Source of the DNA: Volvariella volvacea V23
Taxonomy: Eukaryota; Basidiomycota; Agaricomycetes; Agaricales; Pluteaceae
Direction: 5' to 3'
Assembly: GCA_000349905.1 (NCBI GenBank)
Contig: KB722742.1
Location: 487,778 to 551,777 of the forward strand
Length of the DNA stretch: 64,000 bases
Each line of letters starts with the position of its first letter. The first letter of the stretch is position 1. Below, in pieces: positions 11,104-22,611 of the stretch. The notes under the pieces were generated by a model. That model made no database searches and had not been told where the DNA came from. It worked only from the letters and a program-made list of their open reading frames with translations. The position numbers were made by a program, and so were the translations under genes.

Positions 11104-12228
11104 ATGTCGCCAATTATTGAGGTCTGTGTTGACTCCGTTCAATCTGCCATCAAGTACGCACCCCTCCCGCCCAGTCTTCTCATTCTAATTCTCCTCCCAA
11201 CAGTGCGGTTCGCGGAGGCGCTGATAGGCTCGAGCTATGTGCCAACCTTGGTCTTGGTGGTGGTACAACCCCCAGCATAGGCCTGCTCAAGGCCGTTCAG
11301 AGAGCGGTTAAAGGCACCCCTATTATGGTTGGCGAGTCTTCCATTGATATTGTTGGCTTCCTCTGGCTCACTTCGTTAGGTCATGATCAGACCTAGAACA
11401 GGCGACTTTCTCTATACTGACACCGAAGTTGATGTCATGATTGAAGATATTCGAGCCTGCAAGAAGTATGGCGTCAGGGGTATCGTCTTTGGGGCACTTA
11501 CAGAGGAAGGGAGAGTGGACGTTGAGCGTGCAAAGCGGTATGGCCCTCCTCAAACTACAACCACCTATCCCGGGGCTCAGTCATGCTTTTCAGCATAATT
11601 GATGAGGCATTGCCGCTTGAAAGTATGTCTTTCCTATTTGTTTGAGCAACTTCTCTTACCGAGGGTGACTCCAGTTTGCTTCCATCGAGCGATTGATATG
11701 TCTAGAGATATATTTGAAGGTGCGTGTCTCTGGCGAGCCGCCTTACTATGGTTATTGACGCTAGATGCAGCTCTTAATGATATCATGGACATCGGCGGTG
11801 TGTCGCGCATTTTAACCAGGTTAGCTTATAGCATGGGTGTTTTGCTATTACTCACGGAAATTAGCGGCCATGCTAAAACTGTGTCAGAGGGGATTCCCAC
11901 TATTCAACGACTCTATGAAACTGTCCACAAATTAGCGGACGGCGAGCCATGGTCTTTGACCATTCTTCCCGGATCGGGTGTGAATCCTGCAACAATACGA
12001 TCCATTCTAAGCACTCTGCTTCCCTATGGGCTGCGAGAAATCCACCTGAGTGGGGGTCACTGGATAGATAATGGTGTGGTGTACCGACCTGAAGGCATGG
12101 AGATGGGCGTGGGCAAAGGGGAGTGGGCCATCTGGCGCACATCTGAAGACAAGATACGACAGGTCAGGCGTGTTGTGGACGAAATGTGGACAGGCTTCGA
12201 GGAAAGAAGACTGCAACAGCCTCAATAA
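11104..12228 (+). CDS. CutC family copper-homeostasis protein
   Basis: The product is a TIM-barrel protein of the CutC family, linked by family knowledge to cytosolic copper handling. Exon 1 at 11104 reads MSPIIEVCVDSVQSA. The next reads GGADRLELCANLGLGGGTTPS, the classic CutC block, followed by VMIRPRTGDFLY, DIRACKKYGVRGIVFGAL and VTFHRAIDMS. GGVSRILT, LTILPGSGVNPATI and REIHLSGGHW (the usual H-SG-) follow. The stop is at 12228. About six short introns are needed. The C-terminal extension after the Ser-Gly motif carries a MGVGKGEWAIW segment that varies in the family. It appears intact. The exact molecular role of CutC proteins remains debated. Confidence 0.9.
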
Positions 12229-12493
12229 CTACATGTGAGCTCGCATGTGTATATCATCCAGTCCATGCTTGAATACCAAAGCGCTCAGCATTAAGATATC
12301 ATTGTCTAATACCTTGGATGTATTCAATACTGACCACTTTAACGTAAATGCTTCCCCAGTTGAATCAATTACGTTAATAACAGAGACGAAGCCTCCTGAA
12401 GATGGCTTCTGAGGATGGCAACAGACATTCCCTTTCTTCGCAGTATAAGATCTTTTTCTTACTCCAACTCTCTTGACTAGAACGCCCACCACC

Positions 12494-14402
12494 ATGCCTA
12501 CTAGTGAACGGGACGTCCCCGAATTAGAGCCTCCACGGATTTGGTGGGCAAATGCAGTTTTCTTCCTGGCCGTTCACATCGCTGCTTTGGTTGGCATTTA
12601 TTATCGACCATATTATTCCACTCCTACCCCTACCATCCTGCTATGTGTTTTAACTTGGCAACTTGCGGATTTTGGGTATGATAACTCGTTCACCAACCCT
12701 GGGGTGCTAAAACACGCTTAATAACTCGGTTGTAGGATTACCATTGGGTACCATCGGATGTATTCCCATCGTGCATTCAGGGCGAAACTAGGCGTCAGGA
12801 TTGTCTTAACGATATTGGGATCAGCAGCGTTCCAGGGCTCGGTCAAAGTTAGTATCTAAGCATCTTAGCTGACTGTAGGAGGCTCACTGTATAAGTATAT
12901 TTCAAGTGGTGGTATGTCAGCCATGTTCACATCATGATACACTGCCGTGATTGAACCTTCCATACAAGGTCTCTTAGGCATCGACTTCACCACGTACGTT
13001 GTTGACCACATCATATCCTGATATACGAGAGTGATTGCAGATGGCAGAGATTTACCGATGACCCAGTACACGATCCGTAAGTAGGGCTATAGCTGCAGAA
13101 TATCCACCTCAACAAGTTGAAAGATACGCTGCAACGAGGGGGTTGCTTTATTCCCATCTAGGTTGGATTTTTTACAAACCAAAATACAAAAAGATGAATC
13201 TCATCGAACACGATGACTTGGAAAATGACCTTGGTAGGTACACGATACAAAAGGAGGTGGTGGCAGATATTTTGATCCCCATAAGTAGTTGTGCGGGTTC
13301 AGCATCGGTATTATGGTAGGTACCCCAACAAAGTGGGAATCCATACTGAACATATTGAATCTTCAGTCCCTGTCGCCGTCTTCTTTGGGTTTGTCATCCC
13401 TACATTGTTGGGCAGCACGTGGGGAGATGCAATAGGGGGCTTCGTATGGGGAGGGCTAGTTGCAAAGCTTCCCAGTAAGCCTCGCACTTGACGGTGCTGA
13501 TTAGGGCGACATGACTAATGACGCTGGAGTTTGGCACTGTACATTCCTGGTGAATTCGTGAGTTGCAAACTTTATTGGTACATAGGGTGTCGACGAACCA
13601 AACCTGGTAGACTTGCTCATTGGCAGGGCATACAGCCATACAGCGATGACAATACGTCGCGCGGTAATCTGGTAGGTGTTGCAGCAAGTGAAGTGGCGCC
13701 ATCTCAGCAGAATTCGCCCAGATTTTGGCCTTGCTAACAGGAGGGGAGGGAAATCATAATTTTGTGGGTGGTCATCACAGCACCAGATCAGGAAGCTGAT
13801 GCATACCATTAGCATGTAGGTTCCAATGATTTAGGCAAAGACGACTTGCACATCATTAGTTTATGGCAGCACGCTTTCCCACACGACTTTCGTTCTGGAC
13901 CATCGCCATATGATTGGGACCCATCCAAGTGGATCATACTTGCGTTGCAGAGGCGCGGGCTTGTCTACGGCTTGAGACGTGCCAGAAACGACGACATCCA
14001 AGATGCTGTGGACTACATGCAACGGAAGGTCAACAAAAGAGACTCTGGGGTGCCTGTGGAGGAGTGGAATGGAGATACCTGGAACCGCGCGAAGCTGATG
14101 CACTATGCCCACGAGAAGCCAGGCAGATGCGTAATTGTAATTGATGGCTACGCAGTGGATACGACGGAATATGTCAGGGAGCATGTAGGTGACTCGACTA
14201 TATAAAGCGTAGCGTCGCTCAACCATGGCAGCCAGGAGGCTCGAAGCTGCTGCTCGAATATTCTTTGCTATCGGATGAGGGGCTTGCTAAGGAACGAGAA
14301 GGATTGAGTGCGACGTGGGCATTTCACGGTGGGATGAACACGCATTCACGCGCAGCCAAAAAACGAATGGAGGGGATGAGGATAGCAAAGTTGGTCGATT
14401 AG
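12494..14402 (+). CDS. Delta-9 fatty acid desaturase with cytochrome b5 domain (OLE1-type)
   Basis: This is an ER acyl-CoA desaturase that makes oleic and palmitoleic acids. The N-terminal membrane helices are AVFFLAVHIAALVGIYY and TILLCVLTWQLADFG. His box 1 is YHRMYSHRAF and box 2 is RHRLHHRFTDDP (spliced). Then come YAATRGLLYSHLGW, VPVAVFFGFVIPTLLG and WHCTFLVNS. Box 3 is spliced from GGEGNHNF to HAFPHDFRSGP. The C-terminal cytochrome b5 domain shows GRCVIVIDGYAVDTTEY and the haem ligand motif HPGGSKLLLE, ending KLVD at 14402. About nine introns are needed. One oddity: with the only GT/AG junction I can find, the third box reads H-N-F-H-A, where the family has H-x-x-H-H. This is treated separately. 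Confidence 0.93.
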
Positions 14403-14444
14403 ACGAGATGCTGTAGGTTAAGACAATTAGTGACGACGCGCTAC

Positions 14445-14450
14445 CACGTG
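14445..14450. promoter_or_regulatory. CACGTG box upstream of the bromodomain gene
   Basis: The hexamer, in the context TACCACGTGACA, lies about 155 bp before the start codon at 14603 and just after the desaturase stop. It is a candidate bHLH site; no other element was recognised. Confidence 0.35.
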
Positions 14451-14602
14451 ACATCCCTGCCCATCCCAGGGTTCACTAGCAGAACGCTTGACGGGCAATA
14501 GCGTCCCAGCAGTATTTAGCGGCTAGCTCTCTATTCGTTCATATCTCGCAATTGTCAAATACACGCTGAAAGAGCTCCTCTCACGCCAGTGAAACGAAAC
14601 CG

Positions 14603-16999
14603 ATGTCGAAGAGGGAGTTGAGAGCAGGCGCAGAAGTTGCAGAGGGGTCACGGCCAAAGCGACAACGGAAGGAAACAGTGGTAGAAGAAGAGTCCTCTGA
14701 TGTGGATATTACCATGGCAGACGTTACCAGAGCGAGCCACAAAGGAATTGGAGTGGGATCAGGAAGGGGTGAGGACAGCATTCGAGAGCAGGGACTGAAA
14801 TTGTGGCAAACCGTGAAGGATGCAGTCAACAAAGAGTGCGTTTCCCTTCTCCTGCCTTATTCGACTTGTGCTCAAGCGATTTTCTCGCCTCATTTACTTG
14901 CTCTAAACCCTCATATTACCTTCGTTCTCCTCACTCATTGTCTTCGCTTCACCGCCACTAGGGGGAGGCTAATCTCTCTTGATTTCCTGCGCAAGCCCTC
15001 CAAGAAATTATACCCAGACTACTACAAGATCATCCAAAAACCCATTGCGCTGGATGACATCAAGAAGCAGCTCGACTCCAATGCATACCCCTCACTCGAA
15101 GCTGTTCGGCTTGACTTCGAACTCTGCTTCAACAATGCAAAGCAGTACAACATGAAGGACAGCGAGATTTGGAAGCATGCCAAAGAATTACTAGTGCGCG
15201 CAACTCCATCACACTTCCTCCAATGTAGCCTCATGTCTTTTTCGCATAGAAACTCGTTCATAAGACATACAACAGCCTGCAACCTGGTGAGGATGACGAT
15301 GACGAAGGCGACTGGGATGGAAAGAAAGACAAGACAAAAGGCCCCAGTCTGACACGGCTGATGAACAAGCGGCTGCAAAAGCTCGTCGAGAAGACTGACG
15401 ATAGGTATGTGGTCCCCATAGTTCACTCTCGTGTATTGATGTTTCCTCAAGCGGCCGTCCTCTGTCGACTGAGTTCATGGCACTTCCATCTAAGAAGGAA
15501 TGGCCAATCTACTACCAAGAGATCAAACACCCACAGTGTATTGACAACATTTTTGTAAGTGCTGCTGATAGACGTGCTCTGAAACTGTGCCCAACCCCTC
15601 TTATTAGAAACGCATAAGGCGCAAGGAGTATCCGTCTATGGCTGAGTTCATGTCAGATGTGGAGCTTGTATTCTCAAACGCCATGACTTTCAATCTCGAG
15701 CATACACAGATATGGGAAGACGCACGGACGCTACGGGTAAGTCCTCAGTTTCTCCAGGTCCATGAATCTCATTGACAAGTGTCACAGGATTTTTTTAGGC
15801 ATCTCATGGTTGATGTTGCTCCACCGGACCAGACCAAGCCTGCGAATGGGAAGCTCAAGATAAAGATGCCTCCTTCGCAGACTGCTTTGCAACACTCATC
15901 ATCTGGTCAATCAACCCAGCCGTCTCTGCTGCTCCGGGTCCCAGGCTTATCGAATACTAGCAAGCCCTCCCAAACGTCACCACTACCCAGCGATTCTGCC
16001 ATATCAACAACTACAGCTCCTTCAGCCGCTGTCAGCAATTCTCAACCTGGTCCCTCCAACTCTTCCACCGCCACGTCCTCACCCGTTGCTACGACTACAA
16101 GCCCCCATCCTCCCAAGAACCAAGGCACTTCCAACGCAACTCGTAGTCATCATGGGACAGCAGCTTCAAGCCGGGCACCAGTTGCAGGTATTGCCTCGCA
16201 ATCAACACAGCAAAAGTCCCAGGCGAAAGCGGTAGCGCCATCTCCAGTACCCAAAGTAGCTACACCGGCACCAGCACCACCCCAAATCGCAACTCAGCCC
16301 TCACAATATCCATATACCCCTCTCAATTTTTCGCATTACCCCAACGCTACTTATCACTTACCCGCAACACCCGCTCGTACACCGTCCGTGGCACCACAAC
16401 CTATAGCGCCAAATCTCGCGCAATCAGTGTCGGCGTCACCGGCACCTGGCCTGATGCACCCCAGCCATCAGTTGAAGAGCGTCCTGATTGAGACAGAGTC
16501 TCGCGGCAGAAAAATCCACCTTGATCATCGTGATGGTGTCAAGTGCTGGATGTTCCGATTAGAGCGCGGAGACACATCCATTCGCGTGAGCGACGTGACA
16601 TTCTTGGGCGATGAAGAAGAGGAGAGCAGTGGCGACGAAGACGAAGACAAGCTAGATAAGCAGGAAGAGGAGGAGGATGAGGATGACCTAGAGCACGAAC
16701 CTCCAACTCGGAGCAGTAAAAAGAAAAAGACAAAAGGGCGAGGCAGACCGCGTGGATCAGGAAGAGCTGCTGCTCTGGCCAAAGCGAGGGCGGCGAAAGC
16801 AGCGAAGAAGAGAACGCCGTCCATGAAGATAGGCGATCTAGAGGTCAAGCTGAATGGCGTACTGATGGAAATGGAAGATGGAATTAGGGGTAGCAGTTCA
16901 GCGTGGGTGCTGAAACTAGGGGTTGGAATGAACACGGTGGAAATAGGAGAACAAGGGGGGATGATATGGAAGGTTTATATTGATAGACTACGCGACTAG
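14603..16999 (+). CDS. Tandem bromodomain chromatin-remodelling protein, Rsc4-like
   Basis: This is a predicted subunit of an RSC/SWI-SNF type remodelling complex that reads acetyl-lysine. The N-terminus is basic (MSKRELRAGAE, PKRQRKE). Bromodomain 1 has FLRKPSKKLYPDYYKII and CFNNAKQYN, with the acetyl-lysine Asn in NNAKQYN. Bromodomain 2 has FMALPSKKEWPIYY, KEYPSMAEFMSDVELVF and SNAMTFN. A long Ser/Thr/Pro/Gln-rich linker runs from about 15840 to 16470. The C-terminal part has LKSVLIETESRGRKI, then an acidic stretch and an AT-hook-like GRGRPRGSG. It ends in a conserved-looking globular tail (LEVKLNGVLMEMEDG) at 16999, in the place of the Rsc4 C-terminal domain. There are at least four short introns. 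Assignment to Rsc4 and not another polybromo-type subunit is by architecture. Confidence 0.85.
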
Positions 17000-17143
17000 C
17001 CCTCCTTGCGCAACTTGATTTGTATACTCGGTAGCAGACGTCCTTAATTCTACATTAAATTTCGATTTAATATTCGCATGTTTTATTATCTTTTTTTTTT
17101 TTCTTCCCGCCCCTATAACTCTTAAACACTAGCAAGTTACCTC

Positions 17144-19378
17144 ATGCCAAACATACGTTGCAAGGTATTCCTCTCAACTCTCTGGGCGAGCTCTTATAGT
17201 GAATGTCCCCCGATTACAGTGGTACGATGACAATGGCACGGCTATCAGGGCTGGAGGCTGCGGCCGCGGAACCTGTACTTTTGTCCATCCCAGCCAGCCA
17301 AATTGGAAGCACGCCCAACGAGCGGTACGCTAATTGGCCTAGTTATTCAACCTGTCCATTGTAACGAGAACAAAATAGGCAGCGCCGTATAGAGGAAAGG
17401 GTAGGGGTGGCCGTGAGCGATCAGAGTGGGATACCAAGGGCTGGGGTGCTGGTCCCTCAACAGGATATGAGGCTGTATACTATGAGAAATCAAGCACAGG
17501 ATGGTCAGATAGGAGAGCAAGCATAGACAATCAGCAAGGAGAACGACAGGCCTCCACTTCAATCAATACAGATTCCGGCTGGGGTGACGGTTGGGGCAGT
17601 ACCAATGTCGGCGGGTGGGGCAGTAATAACAATGAAAGCACTAGAAGCTGGGGGAATAGCAATGTCAGCAGCAGTAGTTGGGGAAATAACAACGGCAGCA
17701 GCAGCGGGGACAATAACAACGACGGCAGTGGCTGGGGTGATGGATCCGCGGCGGAATGGGGAAGCAATTCTAACGCTCAGGCTACTGCTGTAGTCTCGGT
17801 AGAAGACACAGGAAACAAAGGGGGTCAGTATCTTGGTAAAAGGTCGACGGACTCAGAGGCGGGGCAATCAAGCGGCAAGGGCTTACAAGCCACTAACGAC
17901 AATCATCAGGACGTTCAGTCTCGATCCATACTGGGGGAAGGGCAAACCGCTGCCGAGACGACCTATACTCAAGGGAACAACACTGGAACACAAATTCAAG
18001 AAACGCCACCTGTTCCGAGCTCACTTCTGCCCGAGTCTCCTGTGGTGTCCTGGGCCGATCCGCCCACAACGATCGCAGCGACTGAAACTGCACAGTCGGC
18101 GATGGCACCAGATCATACACGTTCCTCTAAACCAAAACCTGATATGTCAAAACCATCGTTTGTCGCTTTTGCACATGCAAAGTAAGCAACGCGTGCTCGG
18201 CCAGTTCTTCAACTTCGTCCACCTAAACCCTGCTGTGATTTATAGGGGCTTGCCCATCCTTGTTCGCTACCAGATTGAGTTAGACAAGAGTATCGAAGAG
18301 TATGAGAGGTGGAAAAGAACCCAGATGTCGAACAATTATGCTCGTGCATCACCCGCCACACGACACAAACTTGACGGCCAACGTGCTGTTTACTCTCAAA
18401 AGTCGCGGGAAATTCGGACAAGGCTTCGACATTTAACTACTGAAGCGGTAGCGTTCCCTGAAGCTCGTTCAACCACGCAGCCTCGTCGCGTCGATTTCGC
18501 TGCCATCGAACAAAGGATCCGTGATTACACAACAGAACTCGAAGAATGGGAAGCAGAAGCGAAGCGGTACAGTGAACTGGCCTACGCTGCTCAAATCGCT
18601 CGGACTACTGCGGAAGCTCAAACTGTGAAATCTGAGAAGGAACTGACGAATGCAGAACAATGGGAGCAACTGAAGTCCCTTGTAGCGAGTTTGGACGAAC
18701 GCGTCGAGATTGCCTCTGAGTTATTGTACTCGCAAAGGTTTACGAGTTTGATGGACTTGGAAGACCATTTTACCAGTTTTCAAGAACGACATACACAGCC
18801 TGATCCCACTGTCTCTGTCAGGGTCTCCAACTTGGGCGATGGACTAAATCAACCCAACAAATCTCTTGAGAAGCAGGTGGATGTGACAGCAAAGCTGCTG
18901 GACAAGATAAGTGCCAATGAAGCACTCATCGCAAAACTGAAGGCCGAGAGAGATGCGAGTAAGGAATTGGAAGCAAAGGTCTGTTCCCGAATTTTTTTGC
19001 CAGTACGTTGACTATAACATGGGACAGATTGAATCCGAATTTGCACAGTTTGAGGAATGGCAGCAAGAGGATGAAGCAGAAATCGCAAGATTGACTGAAC
19101 AAGTGGCTACGCTCCACATCCATCAAGAACAGCAAGTGCTTGAGGGAACGAAGAAACTCGTCTTGCAGGAGGTGGACGCCATGGTTAGGAACACAGTGAT
19201 CGAAACATTGGTGCGAGATGTGGGGCGTATCTTGGAAGCCTACCGAAGTGAATGTAGAGACTACCAGACAAAGGTCGCTGCTCAACTGGAAGAACAAATG
19301 GGGCCTGTGCTTGATGAGATGAAGAGCATATACGCAAGGGCCCAAGCAGCGCTTCAGCAAGGACAGTTGAGTGCGTAG
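17144..19378 (+). CDS. CCCH-like zinc-finger protein with WG-rich stretch and long coiled coil
   Basis: I assembled a start exon (MPNIRCK at 17144) spliced to WYDDNGT, followed by GGCGRGTCTFVHPSQPNW. This is a C-x5-C-like CCCH finger of a type found at the N-terminus of basidiomycete proteins. The next exon (17395 on) is Gly/Trp/Asn/Ser-rich with about ten WG/GW pairs (GWGDGWGS, SWGNSN, SSWGNNN, GWGDGSAAEWGS). From about 18246 to 19378 the product is helical and charged: ILVRYQIELDKSIEEYERW, AIEQRIRDYTTELEEWEAEA, and later EFAQFEEWQQEDEAEIARL and LEEQMGPVLDEM. Function is unknown. The finger plus WG repeats suggest an RNA-associated role, which is inference. There are at least four introns. 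Part of exon 3 overlaps a longer open frame in another phase, which I consider a shadow. Confidence 0.75.
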
Positions 19379-19504
19379 ACAGCATATTCATTCCATTGGA
19401 GGTGTATATTATATATCTAGTCTTTGCTCTGTATTATGGGTATAGAATTTATGTTAGGGTAGACAATTGAGGAAGTTATAACGAGTTGTGTAAAGTGTAC
19501 GCGA

Positions 19505-21359
19505 TCAGTGAGCTTCCTCATCATTATCACTTTCATCCTCACTTGCAGGCTCGGGTATGTAGCGGTGGTATCTCCCGGGCTCCTCTCCAATCTCTTGTAA
19601 ATATTTACGAAGCATGGTTTCTCTGTCCACACTTTCAACCTCATAGCCTTCCGAACCACGACGTATCCGAGGTGCTGAGTCCAAGTATCGGTCTTCATCG
19701 GATAGTTCATCTTCATCTGCTTCGCCGCCATAATCCGGGTGATATGGTGGAAGTGCGGACATCCCCTTTGCTTTCTTTACAGTCCTGCGACGGTTTACCA
19801 GCTCTTGTCTCAACCGACTGTTGTATGGCTTCAAACTCGGGTTAAAGCCTTCATGCTCGTAGGTCCAAGGGCTGTCTGGGAGCCCGATGGGTTTGTCCTC
19901 GGGCGTCTCAGCCTTGGTAGGGTCCTGAGGTGGCCAAACGACTTCACCATCTGCAAGGACTGGGTTAGCGACCGAACGGATAAATCGAAGAATAGCCAAA
20001 ATAAAATAAAATAAAACAACTAAACGGAATACAAGCTCTTACAAGCTACAGGGTGACCAATGCGCCTCCCTAGGCCAGTTTGTAGACCTTTTCTCCTGTC
20101 CTGTAGTCATTGCGTGCCGGCACAATCCACTCACCATCTCCATCGGCCAACTCATAGGATAAGCCATTTCCTGGGGTTCGGCTGGGCCAACACCAGAGCA
20201 GTGGGTTTGTTCCAAGCACCGCAGTAATGTTCCGCTTCTTGCCAAGGTCCTAGAATCAACGAAGCTCAACACTCTGCGGTGCTGCGTGAGTTAATGACCT
20301 ACATATGGAAACTTGACCTAGAGATACACTGAGTATAGTCAAGCATCAATGACGCGACACTCTCACCTCTTTTATTTTCCCATTCTTGACCAAAGTTGCC
20401 ACTTTGTCCTTCTCCCAACCTTCAATAGTTGTAGTATTATACAGCAAGCTGTAAAAATGGTACAAACTGGCCAAGGATCAATGAATTTTACTAAAAAGCA
20501 CGCTAAAAGAGCTCGCACCTAAATCCGCCAACAGCAAGGAGCACAGGAACGCAGGCAACGTAGTTCAGGATAATCATAACGAACTCAAAAGTTGAGGGAG
20601 CCTCCTGCGGGGAATGAATAAATGACGACTAGCATACGGCGGATAAACGCACCCAATATCGAGCATTCATAGCGTCGAACACACGCCTGGTCACCATCAC
20701 GATGTGGTACGTACAAGCAATATCAACGTAGAATAGGAAGCGAAGGAAATGGGAATAATTGTAGTGGCCGATGCAATTGTTGACCCAAGGACAGTGGTGA
20801 TCTGGTAGATGAGAGTAAGAGGCAGGTGGGATGGTATAGATAATCATTTACCCATTCGAAGGATACATCTACGTTGCTCTCAGCACTATCCTGGTGTATG
20901 ATCTGGCTATGCTCACCTGTTACACTGTCGACAATGATGAGCCCTAGGCGGCTTGTACCGTTTGCACATTCTGCAGAACCTGGGCTTGAGTGTATTCCGG
21001 CTAACCTCATATCCGTCTTCTTCAACGTTTGGCTCCTGTTGTGGATGTCGTGTCAAGGAGTAGCCCACGGCAGTGGAGAAGAACAAACCCAGTGATCGGG
21101 AACGCCTCCTGGGTCCGCTGTTACACAAAGAAAGTAGTTCCACAGTAAAAGGCCTACAAGCAAGCTTAATGGGGTCAAAGGTAGGGGGTGAACGAGAAAA
21201 CAGGATTGCTTACTTGAAGGGGAGGAGAAGATAAATGAGATCAAGAGACACGGCGTTGCCATACCAAGGCCATATGATAAAGATTTGGGAAGAGTAGGCG
21301 ATGAAGCATATCAAGAGCAGTACGAAGTTGACGATGAGGATGCCCAGCAGGCCCTCCAT
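19505..21359 (-). CDS. PFA4: DHHC palmitoyltransferase, PFA4 type
   Basis: This is an S-acyltransferase of the ER membrane; in yeast Pfa4 acylates chitin synthase Chs3. The start at 21357-21359 reads [18 protein letters not shown], the first membrane helix. [20 protein letters not shown] contains the conserved DPG motif. The Cys-rich domain reads [17 protein letters not shown] and then [13 protein letters not shown] with the catalytic DHHC Cys. [18 protein letters not shown] follows. The C-terminal half has [20 protein letters not shown] and [15 protein letters not shown], a block characteristic of Pfa4 orthologues. The long acidic tail ends at 19505. Seven or so exons are needed. An (AAAAT) tract lies in a 3' intron. 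It is divergent from the gene at 21470. Confidence 0.92.
19998..20016. repeat. Short AAAAT tandem repeat inside a PFA4 intron
   Basis: Three and a half copies of AAAAT in a row lie just upstream (in transcript sense) of the last large PFA4 exon. It is a simple repeat with no visible coding role. Confidence 0.6.
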
Positions 21360-21409
21360 GTTGCGTCCAGTGCGCTCCTCTGCAACCGCGCCGCTGAGCC
21401 TGGCTCCCG

Positions 21410-21415
21410 CACGTG
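21410..21415. promoter_or_regulatory. CACGTG box in the 110-bp PFA4 / 21470-gene promoter
   Basis: The hexamer (GCACGTGACA) sits midway between two divergent start codons at 21359 and 21470. It is a candidate shared bHLH site. Confidence 0.35.
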
Positions 21416-21469
21416 ACACCAAGCACCAAGTTTTCTGCTCCACCTTCGTACCACCCGAGTACAGCGAGC

Positions 21470-22434
21470 ATGAGTCGCCTGCTTCCTCTTGCCCGTCGCC
21501 TGCCGCGTCTGTCGTCTGCTCCGCTTCAGTACTCCACCACTGCGGGTGTGCCGAAGGAGACTCCGGAAGCCGCTGGACCTCGCATTGCAGACTCACTTGG
21601 GGATGTCAACATTCGTTCGTCGCCCTGCTTGTTCAATGACATTCATGCACTTACTATGCCGCAGCATCTCGGGACGAAATCAAGTCCAGACGTGGCTTCC
21701 CGACTTTCGTACCTCTTGCCGGTAATGACTACCAGGCGGACTTGACTTATCTTCAGCGACGCGGAGGTCTTGCCGGTCGCCTAGCTCAGCAACTTAAAGG
21801 ACAGGACCGACCAAAAAAGTCCATCGGAAACGCAGAGCTGAAGTCCCAGCACCAATCCCGCAAGAAGCAGCACCAAACCAAGATGGGAAATGGCAAAGAG
21901 GATAGGCCAAGGCAAAGGAAATACGAGAACTACGAAGCAAGGAACTCTCAGCAAGGCCGTCCTCCTGCACACAGGCCAGAGTTTAACCGAGGACAGCAGC
22001 GACGAGCTCAGAGATCACAACCCCCTCCTAAATATGATCCACCTGCCCAAGTAGAACCAGCATCCAGAAATGGGGACATTGACTTCGCCATCTTGGAGGC
22101 TGGGGGCGAAGAACCTATCCCACCCAAGTTTACAACCCCGCAATTGCCCTCTTCCGACTTGTCAGATATCTTTGGCACCCCTTCTACTCACGGGCGGCCA
22201 GCTCTGGAGCGACTAGCATCCAGTTCCCTGGCGGTCGAATCACAGTGGATCTGGGAGACATTCGGTGGCGATTATACTCGCTATACGGCCGAATCACCCA
22301 GAGACTATGCCATCTCACCACGTCACCGCAGTCCAACAAAAGAAGCTCGTCTAGCATTGTCACGTTCCAAGGATGTCAATCTCACCCAACGTTCTCTTGT
22401 TTCGGAAGTTGTTACCACTTCTATTGCTAATTAG
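21470..22434 (+). CDS. Probable mitochondrial basic protein, function unknown
   Basis: The ATG at 21470 gives [20 protein letters not shown], an Arg/Leu/Ser-rich start typical of a mitochondrial presequence. One intron of about 52 nt (donor after GDVNI, acceptor GCCGCAG) joins it to [20 protein letters not shown] and then a long exon, [20 protein letters not shown]. The middle is very basic and Gln/Pro-rich, with many Arg-Gln pairs around 21840-22020. The C-terminus has FGGDYTRYT and the ordered-looking end [18 protein letters not shown]. Charge and targeting signal would fit a mitochondrial ribosome or RNA-binding protein, but I do not recognise the family. Confidence 0.7.
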
Positions 22435-22611
22435 CAATGCCCTCTCATACCTGTCTTGGTGACACATAATAGACATCATCCAAATATAACATAAAGTATG
22501 ATACTTTCCATAAATTACAAGGACATCGTATTAGAGTGACTACAATTATGATTGCCCGTGAGGCTCTGGAACTCTCCGTAGCTCTCCGTGGGTGTCGTGG
22601 ATTTCTGCGGG

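Noticed and set aside
16525..16935. 136-codon minus-strand frame, Ser-rich
   Set aside because: It is the antisense of the acidic, Lys-rich C-terminal exon of the bromodomain gene; low-complexity composition keeps the opposite frame open.
17088..17104. Poly-T tract after the bromodomain gene
   Set aside because: No tRNA or other Pol III gene precedes it; taken as ordinary 3' flanking sequence.
17833..18190. Basic open frame starting MVKGRRTQRRGNQ
   Set aside because: The phase that continues the WG-rich exon gives a sensible Ser/Thr/Pro-rich sequence to the donor near 18183, so this phase is a shadow until the later exon begins near 18246.
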